A stretch of DNA of 25,158 nt, from assembly GCA_034439955.1 (NCBI GenBank), contig JAWXBJ010000072.1:1-25158 (forward strand). The letters are read 5' to 3'. The first letter of the stretch is position 1; each line of letters begins with the position of its first letter. Origin of the DNA: UBA7672 sp034439955. GTDB taxonomy: Bacteria; Pseudomonadota; Alphaproteobacteria; Caulobacterales; Hyphomonadaceae. Both the position numbers and the translations under genes were made by a program. Below, one piece after another: positions 1-6,036 of this stretch. Below the pieces are notes generated by a model, which saw only the letters and a program-made list of their open reading frames with translations, had not been told where the DNA came from and searched no databases.

Positions 1-277
1 CGGACAGACGGTTAATGGCGGGCTCGGCTCCTCTCAAAGGCGCTCGCGCGCGTGGTGAATCGGGTTGTTGGGCGGCGGAATCTCCGATCATACCGTCGTC
101 AGTCTGCGAAACGATCGCTCCAAGCCTTGGGCCCGTGGCCGCACTGCAGCATACCGGTCTGAAGACGGATGATCCTGACGCAGCTAGGGGGCGGCGACGC
201 TCCCTGAGAGAAAGGCGGACTGGCTGGTCCGGGTATTGCGTAGGTCGCTCGGTCAGATGATCGAGCAGGGGTTAGGC
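1..277. other. Leader/upstream region of the first gene, no gene seen
   Basis: I find no convincing coding region here. The short open frames on both strands look unlike any family I know. The region presumably carries the promoter and leader of the sugar transferase that follows, but I cannot name a -35/-10 pair. A short AGGGG stretch just before position 278 is a plausible ribosome binding site. Confidence 0.5.
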
Positions 278-973
278 ATGAAGAATGGCACCGGTGTAGA
301 GGCTGGCCGGATCGCACCGGCGAGGAGTGGCGTCTTGACCGACGTCAGCCCGTACCGGGTGCAAGCCAGTCGCGTGAAGCGTGTGATGGATGTCCTGATC
401 GCGTCGATCGCCGCGATTTTTCTGCTGCCCCTGATGGCGTGCATCGCCATCCTCGTCAGGCTCACCAGTCCCGGCCCGGCCCTGTTCGCCCAGCGTCGTT
501 GCGGACTCAATGGACGGGTCTTCGAATGCTACAAGTTTCGCACAATGCGGGTCGATGCAGCCGAACGGCTGGAACGACTTCTCGCGACTGACCCGAACGC
601 CGCCATGGAATGGGCGCGTTACCAGAAACTCCGCAACGATCCGCGCGTCACGCCGCTGGGCCGCTTCCTCCGCAAGACCAGCCTTGATGAGCTTCCCCAG
701 CTGGTCAACATTCTGCGCAACGAAATGTCGGTCATCGGCCCGCGTCCCATCACGTCAGACGAGATCTTCCGTTATGGCCCGGATTTCCATTACTACACGG
801 CCGTTCGGCCCGGCGTGCTGGGCCTGTGGCAGGTCAATGGCCGCAACCGCCTGACCTATGACCAACGGGTCGCGATGGATGTGCGGTACGTTCGGGAATG
901 GTCGATCTGGCTCGACATCACAATTTTTGCGAAGGCAGCGCCGGTCGTGCTGTTCGGCGCCGGAGCTTATTAG
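278..973 (+). CDS. Initiating sugar transferase (ExoY/WbaP-type phosphoglycosyltransferase)
   Basis: A membrane-bound monotopic phosphoglycosyltransferase, which transfers a sugar-1-phosphate from a nucleotide sugar to undecaprenyl phosphate to start exopolysaccharide repeat synthesis. The protein is short (231 aa) and consists of only the catalytic bacterial sugar-transferase domain. It shows a membrane anchor after the KRVMDVLIAS start of the domain, then the YKFRTM motif, the NDPRVTPLGRFLRKTSLDEL block containing the catalytic Asp-Glu pair, LPQLVNIL, the VIGPRP motif and the RPGVLGLWQVNGR block. The DPNAAMEWARYQKLRNDPR insertion is typical of the WbaP/ExoY group. I chose the ATG at 278 because an AGGGG sequence precedes it; an in-frame ATG at 257 and a TTG at 236 are alternatives. 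It stands alone on the plus strand. The exact sugar is unknown. It may be a functional paralogue of HfsE at the other end of the window, as PssY/PssZ are in Caulobacter. Confidence 0.9.
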   Translation: MKNGTGVEAGRIAPARSGVLTDVSPYRVQASRVKRVMDVLIASIAAIFLLPLMACIAILVRLTSPGPALFAQRRCGLNGRVFECYKFRTMRVDAAERLERLLATDPNAAMEWARYQKLRNDPRVTPLGRFLRKTSLDELPQLVNILRNEMSVIGPRPITSDEIFRYGPDFHYYTAVRPGVLGLWQVNGRNRLTYDQRVAMDVRYVREWSIWLDITIFAKAAPVVLFGAGAY

Positions 974-1400
974 GCCCGCCTGCCGCCATTCGAGCGCTGA
1001 TCTGGTTTGCCCTGCGGGCCAGGGTGGGGCTGACGCGCAGATAAAGCACATTCATTCAGGCGAAATTGCTTCCGCCAATGGCACATTTACTGCCACGGCG
1101 CGCTGCTGATCCCATTAGGAGGGGCGCTGAACCCAGCGTGCAAGTAGTCTACAAGTATATCATGATATTGCAAAGTATGCGGAAGCTAAGCCCCCCACTT
1201 GGTGTGCGGCGACAGGAACTCCCATTCATCGTCGGCGTTGAATACATCAGTCTATGAGAATCGAGAGTTAGGTGATTAGGACGAGTGTCACACGCTGGTC
1301 TCACTCAGATCATGTTGAGACTTTGAAACTCATACATTGACTGTTTTTTAACGAGCAAGGGCGAAGCTTGCTGATAGGATGAACGGGAAAGCAACGACTC
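974..1400. other. 427-base AT-richer intergenic region
   Basis: No gene is supported. Bases from about 1140 to 1390 are clearly more AT-rich than the surrounding coding DNA, as expected of a promoter region. A CtrA-like box lies at 1337-1352 (listed separately). Close to the preceding stop codon, GGCCCGC (973-979) and GCGGGCC (1014-1020) form a 7-bp inverted repeat with a long spacer, and CCCTG/CAGGG (1010-1024) forms a small hairpin. Neither is followed by a T-run, so neither is a convincing intrinsic terminator. Confidence 0.5.
1337..1352 (+). promoter_or_regulatory. Candidate CtrA binding site
   Basis: TTGA, seven bases, then TTAAC: one mismatch from the TTAA-N7-TTAAC box bound by the cell-cycle regulator CtrA in Caulobacterales. 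It lies about 50 bases before the ATG of the small membrane protein, a normal distance for a CtrA-controlled promoter. A single near-match in an AT-rich stretch could be chance. Confidence 0.35.
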
Positions 1401-1655
1401 ATGACGGCTTTTTCCGCCTCGTCTCCAGGAGATTTTTGGCTGGACGCTCGGACATCCCAGGCTTCCCTGCTGCCGTCTTCCTACAAGGATGGCGCGCCAG
1501 CGTCTGATCCATCTGAAGCACGGCCGCTGGCGCAGACGGAACCAGCGCTCGATACTGACAAATGGCCCGCGTGGAAGGTGACGGTCAGCGTAATCCTGTT
1601 CTGCGGGTTGTTCTGGGCAGGTGTGGGCTATCTGGTTCTGCGCCTGCTGGGCTGA
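1401..1655 (+). CDS. Small tail-anchored membrane protein of unknown function
   Basis: An 84-aa protein that I do not recognise. The first about 58 residues are hydrophilic and rich in Ser, Ala, Pro and acidic residues, with no apparent domain. Residues about 59-82 form one strongly hydrophobic segment that ends in Arg-Leu-Leu-Gly, so the protein is probably a C-terminally anchored inner-membrane protein with a cytoplasmic N-terminus. The ATG at 1401 has only a weak ribosome binding site (GGGAAAG at a slightly long distance). It ends 4 bases before the stop of the convergent cysteine synthase gene. The CtrA-like box upstream suggests cell-cycle control, but that is inference. Confidence 0.6.
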   Translation: MTAFSASSPGDFWLDARTSQASLLPSSYKDGAPASDPSEARPLAQTEPALDTDKWPAWKVTVSVILFCGLFWAGVGYLVLRLLG

Positions 1656-1659
1656 CGCC

Positions 1660-2661
1660 TCAGCCTTCGTACCAGTCGGGGGTGGGCAGTCCTTTTTCCC
1701 TCAGATACGCCCCGTTGTAGAGCTTCGAGAGATACCGGTTGCCATAATCGCACAGGATCGTCACGACCGTGGAGCCCACCCCTAGATCGCGCGCCAGGGC
1801 CATGGCGCCTGCGATGTTGATTCCGGACGATCCGCCCAGACACATGCCTTCGTCGCGCGTCAGGTCAAAGATGATCCGGAGCGCTTCATCGTCGCCAATC
1901 CGGAAGGCGTCATCCACGGCGACGCCCTCCAGATTGGCCGTGATGCGGCCCTGGCCGATCCCCTCGGTGATGGAGGCGCCTTCCGCCTTCAGTTCTCCCG
2001 TCTTGTAATAGCTGTAGAGTGACGCGCCGCCCGGGTCGGCGAGCGCGATGCGGACATTGGCGTTTCGTTCCTTGAGCGCCATCGACACGCCCCCAAGCGT
2101 GCCGCCCGAGCCGACCGCGCAGACAAAACCGTCCACCTTGCCCTCGGTTTGCCGCCAGATTTCCGGGCCGGTCGTGTCGTAGTGCGCCTGGCGGTTGGCG
2201 GTGTTGTCAAACTGGTTCGCCCAAGCAGCGCCGTTGGGCTCGGATCGGGCCAGTTCCTCGGACAGACGCTGCGAATACCTGACATAGTGGTTGGGATTGG
2301 CGTAGGGGACGGCGTCAACCTCCACCAGTTTAGCACCGAGCGATCTGACCGCATCCTTCTTCTCTTGCGACTGGGTGCGCGGCATGACAATGACGGTCCG
2401 ATAGCCAAGCGCGTTGCCGACGACGGCAAGGCCGATGCCTGTATTGCCGGCCGTGCCTTCCACAATCACGCCGCCGGGGCGCAGCACGCCCGACCGTTCG
2501 GCGTCGCGTATCATGCCGAGCGCCGCCCGATCCTTCACCGATTGACCAGGATTAAGAAACTCCGCCTTGCCGTAAATGTTGGCTCCGGTGAGTTCCGACG
2601 CCTTGCGTAGCCGGATCAATGGCGTGTTGCCGATGGCCTCGACAACATTGTTCAGGACCAT
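1660..2661 (-). CDS. cysK: Cysteine synthase A (O-acetylserine sulfhydrylase)
   Basis: A PLP enzyme of fold type II, which replaces the acetate of O-acetylserine with sulfide to give cysteine in the cytoplasm. The 333-aa product has the PLP lysine in SVKDRAA (K43), the substrate loop as EGTAGNTG (residues 68-75), the phosphate-binding GSGGT loop (184-188), and LGGSSGIN (275-282) near the pyridine nitrogen site. The ending with CDYGNRYLSK is typical of the cysteine synthase/cystathionine beta-synthase branch. The loop differs from the textbook EPTSGNTG, a form I associate with an alphaproteobacterial subgroup of cysteine synthases. It starts with ATG at 2661 and diverges from the ChrR-like gene. 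A related activity, such as a different sulfur donor, cannot be excluded. Confidence 0.9.
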   Translation of the reverse strand: MVLNNVVEAIGNTPLIRLRKASELTGANIYGKAEFLNPGQSVKDRAALGMIRDAERSGVLRPGGVIVEGTAGNTGIGLAVVGNALGYRTVIVMPRTQSQEKKDAVRSLGAKLVEVDAVPYANPNHYVRYSQRLSEELARSEPNGAAWANQFDNTANRQAHYDTTGPEIWRQTEGKVDGFVCAVGSGGTLGGVSMALKERNANVRIALADPGGASLYSYYKTGELKAEGASITEGIGQGRITANLEGVAVDDAFRIGDDEALRIIFDLTRDEGMCLGGSSGINIAGAMALARDLGVGSTVVTILCDYGNRYLSKLYNGAYLREKGLPTPDWYEG

Positions 2662-2791
2662 TGGCGTTTCCTCATAGGACCAGTATCAACTAGGGATATC
2701 GGGAACCAACATCAATTACCGCCCGCGATTGATCCGGAGGCGCTCTACTCGCGTAATTCGTGCTATAATGACCAAGCCAACGGGCGGGGCG
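2662..2791. promoter_or_regulatory. Divergent promoter region cysK / ChrR-like gene
   Basis: The 130-base gap lies between two divergent genes and must hold both promoters. On the plus strand a perfect TATAAT occurs at 2764-2769, which would put a transcription start near 2776, just before the ATG at 2792. I see no good -35 at 17 bases, so this is tentative. Confidence 0.3.
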
Positions 2792-3412
2792 ATGCATTTG
2801 CACGACAATATCTACTCAGCTTTCATGTTGGACTACGCTGCCGGGGCGCTGCCTCCCGCAGAGCGACTTGCGGCCGATCTCCACAGAACACTTTCTACGC
2901 ACGGAAGGCGAAATGCCGCTGTTCTGGACGCCGTGGGCGGAGCCTTTCTGGAGCGCGCAAAGGGCGAATCGCTGGCGAAATCCAGCGTTAACTCCATTCC
3001 GGAGAGGGCGCCGGAAGACCGGGCGGCCGCGCCAGTTGATCCGAGACTTGTCCGCTTCATCAATACCGATCTCATCAGCCTTCCGTGGCGGCGCAACCTG
3101 TTCGGCGTAATGACCCTGCGCACGGACCTTCCCCTCGCAAATCTGTTGCGCCTCGATCCGGGCGAGCGAGCGCCGCAGCATGGCCATGGCCGGCGCGATG
3201 TGACCGTGGTGCTGGTCGGGACGTTCGCCGATGAATTTGGCGTCTACGAAAGAGGCGATCTTGCGTTCGCGGAACCGGGCATGAAGCACGAACCGCGCGC
3301 GGTGGGCGACAAGCCTTGCGTCTGCCTCATCGCCGCAGAACCGGGGCGGCCCCTGCTTGGGTTTCTCGGGATGTTCGGGTTCGGCGCCGGCAAGATGAAA
3401 GACGCCGCCTGA
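2792..3412 (+). CDS. ChrR-like cupin protein with a degenerate anti-sigma zinc site
   Basis: Resembles ChrR, the zinc anti-sigma factor that holds the ECF sigma factor RpoE in check until singlet oxygen appears in Rhodobacter. The N-terminal helical part (residues 1-50) has the HLHD and LDYAAGALP signatures and H31. The two cysteines of the zinc site, C35 and C38 in ChrR, are Ser35 and Gly38 here. The C-terminal cupin (about 85-185) keeps a metal site, H130, H132, D136 and H166, with the same spacing as ChrR H141, H143, E147, H177 but Asp for Glu. I chose the ATG at 2792 because the histidine numbering then matches ChrR; ATG 2768 is an alternative. No sigma-factor gene lies next to it. The stop overlaps the next start by one base (TGATG), so the two are probably co-translated. 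An orphan sensor or a cupin enzyme is possible. Confidence 0.75.
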   Translation: MHLHDNIYSAFMLDYAAGALPPAERLAADLHRTLSTHGRRNAAVLDAVGGAFLERAKGESLAKSSVNSIPERAPEDRAAAPVDPRLVRFINTDLISLPWRRNLFGVMTLRTDLPLANLLRLDPGERAPQHGHGRRDVTVVLVGTFADEFGVYERGDLAFAEPGMKHEPRAVGDKPCVCLIAAEPGRPLLGFLGMFGFGAGKMKDAA

Positions 3413-4146
3413 TGGGGCCGGTCTGGCCACGAAGTCTTGTCCGGTCGCGAACCACGGCGAGGAGCGTCCTCGGAGGCCTGTGCCTCGCTGCTGCGCTGAC
3501 CGTCGGCGCAGGCCAGGCCGCCGCCCAGATTGTGCCGATATCGGCCCAGAGCGCCGAATGGCGGCCTCAGACTGGCGACACTCTCGCCTTCGACGTGTAT
3601 CGCAACGGGGAGCGGTTTGGCACCCACCTTGTCTCTTTCGAGCGGGTCGGCGAGGCCCTGACCATCGAATCGAACATTGAGCTGAAGGTCGCGTTCGGGC
3701 CGATCACCGCCTACCATTATGTGCAATCCGTCAATGAAGTCTGGATCGCCGGTCGCCTGGAAACGGTCGTCGCGCGCACCAAGAATGAGGGCAAGTGGCG
3801 GGACTTCGCGGCGCGGGCGGTCGAGGGCGGCCTCAGGATTGCCGGCTCGGCGTTCCAGGGCGTGAGGCCAGGCCTTCTGATCCCCTCGACGCACTGGAAC
3901 ATCGCGGAGATGCGCCAGCCGGCGATGCTTTCCACGGAAACCGGAGAGATGCTGCCCATGACGGTCATCGACAAGGGCATTGAACGGGTGAGGGTCGGCG
4001 CCGGAGAAATCGAGGCGCGGCGCTTTCTGGTCAAGTCCGATCTCGATGCGGACTTCTGGTACGATGCGCAGGGCCGCTGGGTAAAATGCGCTTTTACCGC
4101 CCAGGGTTCGAAGGTCGAATATCGGCTGAGGAAATTGCCAGGCTGA
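3412..4146 (+). CDS. Secreted protein of the DUF6134 type, function unknown
   Basis: A 244-aa protein with a Sec signal peptide: an Arg-rich start, a hydrophobic core at about residues 18-34, and an AQAAA/Q cleavage region near residue 38. The mature part is a beta-rich domain with the pattern GDTLAFDVYRNGERFGTH, then a DADFWYDAQGRWVK stretch near the end, which I associate with the DUF6134 family of periplasmic proteins. No catalytic motif stands out. The ATG at 3412 shares its A with the stop of the ChrR-like gene, and the signal peptide follows directly, which supports this start. The coupling suggests that the two proteins work in one response, perhaps to oxidative or envelope stress, but this is inferred from context only. 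Confidence 0.75.
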   Translation: MGPVWPRSLVRSRTTARSVLGGLCLAAALTVGAGQAAAQIVPISAQSAEWRPQTGDTLAFDVYRNGERFGTHLVSFERVGEALTIESNIELKVAFGPITAYHYVQSVNEVWIAGRLETVVARTKNEGKWRDFAARAVEGGLRIAGSAFQGVRPGLLIPSTHWNIAEMRQPAMLSTETGEMLPMTVIDKGIERVRVGAGEIEARRFLVKSDLDADFWYDAQGRWVKCAFTAQGSKVEYRLRKLPG

Positions 4147-4238
4147 TCCGCAGGCGCCTTTCGCGCGAGTATTTTGCAGCGCAGGGCTTGTTCTTGTTCT
4201 GTTCAAACTTTATCAACACCTCAGTTGGAGGTGGCGCC

Positions 4239-4589
4239 ATGTCGTATCAGCCGAGCGTCTTTGACCATGTGATTTCCTCTATCGAGCGACTCCCGCCGGA
4301 TCTGAGGTCCATGTTGTCAACAGGCAAGACCGGCCCGGGAATGGGACTGGTTCGGCTTTCGATGCGCGTGACCGCGGAACTCGAACTCGCCGGGGAGCAG
4401 GCGGCGGCGGCCACGCTCAAGCACCAGCAGTCAATCTTCGAGGCTGTGGAAGGCGTGCCGCCGACGGCCTTCTCTCGCCTCGGTTCGCTGGACGCAAGGG
4501 TACGACGGCCGGCGCAGGAACAGATCGCGGCGGGCATTGCGGGTTTCCTGAAAGCGCGCATGTCCAGGGAGAAGACGCGGGCCGCGTGA
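4239..4589 (+). CDS. Hypothetical protein, 116 aa
   Basis: I do not recognise this protein. It has no signal peptide or membrane segment, is predicted mostly helical, and carries an Ala/Glu-rich central helix followed by an Arg/Lys-rich C-terminus. The ATG at 4239 is favoured because a good GGAGG ribosome binding site precedes it; the open frame extends upstream to 4086 only through the end of the previous gene. It lies 31 bases before the DUF433 gene and in the same direction, so it may belong to the same transcript as the toxin-antitoxin-like pair, but nothing in the sequence shows a shared role. Confidence 0.7.
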   Translation: MSYQPSVFDHVISSIERLPPDLRSMLSTGKTGPGMGLVRLSMRVTAELELAGEQAAAATLKHQQSIFEAVEGVPPTAFSRLGSLDARVRRPAQEQIAAGIAGFLKARMSREKTRAA

Positions 4590-4620
4590 CGCGCTTCGGA
4601 AAGCAAGATAGAAATGGCGG

Positions 4621-4848
4621 ATGAGTGAGCTGCTTTCCCGCATCACCGTCAATCCTGCGCAATGCGGCGGCCGGCCTTGCATCCGGGGCATGCGGATTCG
4701 CGTCATGGATATCCTCGATATGTTGTCGGGTGGGATGACCCAGAGCGAGATTCTGGCCGACTACGACGAACTCGAGGCAGAGGATATCGCGGCCGCATTG
4801 GCTTACGCCTCGATGGCGGTGAGCCACCCGGTGTTGGCGGCTGAGTGA
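4621..4848 (+). CDS. DUF433 domain protein (putative antitoxin)
   Basis: A 75-aa protein that is entirely one DUF433 domain: ITVNPAQCGGRPCIRGMRI (residues 8-26), the helix around MDILDMLSGGMT, and EILADYDELEAEDIAAALAYA. DUF433 has a winged-helix-like DNA-binding fold and is commonly the antitoxin partner of a PIN-like toxin. The stop codon overlaps the GTG start of the next gene by 4 bases, the usual arrangement for such pairs, which favours co-translation and, by analogy, autoregulation by the complex. The assignment as antitoxin comes from family and neighbourhood; no operator is evident. Confidence 0.88.
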   Translation: MSELLSRITVNPAQCGGRPCIRGMRIRVMDILDMLSGGMTQSEILADYDELEAEDIAAALAYASMAVSHPVLAAE

Positions 4849-5171
4849 AATTCCTGATCGATCAGCAGCTGCCCCGTTCGCTGGTGGCGTTCATAAGATC
4901 GCGCGGTCATGAAGCGGCGCACATCAAGGACCTTGGGTTGGCTGAAGCGGATGACAGGGTCATCTGGCGTGAGGCGCGCCGCATGGGCGCGGCGATCATT
5001 TCAAGGGACGGGGATTTCAGCCAAGCCTTGATAGGAATTGGCAGTCCCCAGATTGTGTGGGTGAGGCTGGGCAATTGCAGCAATGTGCACCTCATGTCGC
5101 GGTTCGGCGAGGTCTGGGACCGCATTGTCGAGGAGCTTGAGAGCGGTGCGTCCCTGCTGGAGCTACGCTGA
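4845..5171 (+). CDS. DUF5615 PIN-like protein (putative toxin)
   Basis: A 108-aa PIN-like protein. PIN-domain proteins are usually metal-dependent RNases, and those next to DUF433 proteins are regarded as the toxin. Visible family features are FLIDQQLP at the N-terminus with the first acidic residue D6, the HIKDLGLAEADD block (D36/D37), and IISRDGDF (D55, D57). These would form the metal-binding acidic cluster. It starts with GTG at 4845 inside the end of the DUF433 gene, and its stop overlaps the recO start by one base. No truncation is apparent, so the toxin is likely intact. The activity has not been shown by anything in the sequence beyond these motifs. Confidence 0.88.
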   Translation: MKFLIDQQLPRSLVAFIRSRGHEAAHIKDLGLAEADDRVIWREARRMGAAIISRDGDFSQALIGIGSPQIVWVRLGNCSNVHLMSRFGEVWDRIVEELESGASLLELR

Positions 5172-5962
5172 TGGCGGAATGGACCGATCGGGCGATCGCG
5201 CTGGGCCTCAGGCGTTTCGGGGAGACGGCGGCGATCCTCGATGTGTTCGGACAGACCCAAGGCCGGAGACGGGGACTGGTCTATGGCGGCGCCAGCCGCG
5301 CCAAGCGCGCGGTGCTGCAGCCGGGAAACACGCTGGCGGTGACGTGGCGGGCGCGGGGGGAAGATAGCCTCGGATTCTTTGCGACGGCGGAGCCTGAAGC
5401 GGAGAGGTCGGCCATTCATCTAGCGGATGCCGAGACACTGGCGGCACTGTCGGCGGTTGCGGAAATGCTGATGGCGGCGACGCCTGAGGGTGAAGCGAAG
5501 CCCGCCCTGTTCGACGCTGCCGAGACGTTGCTGGATGCACTGTCCGCGCCCGATGTGTGGCCGGCGCTGTTCGTGCGCTGGGAAGTCGGACTTCTGTCAA
5601 TCATGGGGTTTGGACTGGACCTGTCGCGCTGCGCAATTTCCGGCGCCAATGACGGGCTGACGCATGTGAGTCCGACGTCCGGCCGGGCGGTGCGGGGGAG
5701 CGAGGCGGGGGAATATCTCGCCAAGCTGCTGACGCTGCCCCAATTCCTGGTTGATGCGGCCGCGCCGGCGGGACCTGTGGATATCGCGGCCGGCTTTCGG
5801 TTAACGGGTTATTTCCTGTCTCGGCGGCTGTTTGCAGATCTCAACAAGCCCGTGCCGGAGGCGCGCTATCTGATGATTGACCGGCTCGAACGGGCAGGGC
5901 GAGTCTGCGGGGGGAGTCGGGTGATTCCGGCGGGTGAGTCTGGAGCGGACGGGCCTGTCTGA
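5171..5962 (+). CDS. recO: DNA repair protein RecO
   Basis: RecO works with RecF and RecR to load RecA onto SSB-coated single-stranded DNA in gap repair. The 263-aa protein has the N-terminal OB-fold (about 1-80) with the ALGLRRFGETAAILDVF and GLVYGGASRAKRA blocks, followed by the helical domain with FVRWEVGLLSIMGFGLDLSRCAISG and VSPTSGRAV. Length is normal for alphaproteobacteria. The ATG shares one base with the stop of the PIN-like toxin gene. parC follows after 74 bases. The recO-parC neighbourhood recurs in alphaproteobacteria; the toxin-antitoxin pair directly upstream is the unusual part. Confidence 0.93.
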   Translation: MAEWTDRAIALGLRRFGETAAILDVFGQTQGRRRGLVYGGASRAKRAVLQPGNTLAVTWRARGEDSLGFFATAEPEAERSAIHLADAETLAALSAVAEMLMAATPEGEAKPALFDAAETLLDALSAPDVWPALFVRWEVGLLSIMGFGLDLSRCAISGANDGLTHVSPTSGRAVRGSEAGEYLAKLLTLPQFLVDAAAPAGPVDIAAGFRLTGYFLSRRLFADLNKPVPEARYLMIDRLERAGRVCGGSRVIPAGESGADGPV

Positions 5963-6036
5963 TCGACCGGGTCACAGCCTTCGCGGGCAGACGTGGCGAG
6001 CAGCGCGACATTCGATGTGAGACCTGAGGATTTGCG

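Noticed and set aside
973..1024. Inverted repeats just after the sugar transferase stop
   Set aside because: The 7-bp repeat has a 34-base spacer and the 5-bp hairpin has no T-run, so an intrinsic terminator is not supported.
3244..4206. A 320-codon minus-strand frame over the DUF6134-type gene
   Set aside because: It covers the signal-peptide gene and the ChrR-like end without a plausible fold; the plus-strand genes explain the region.
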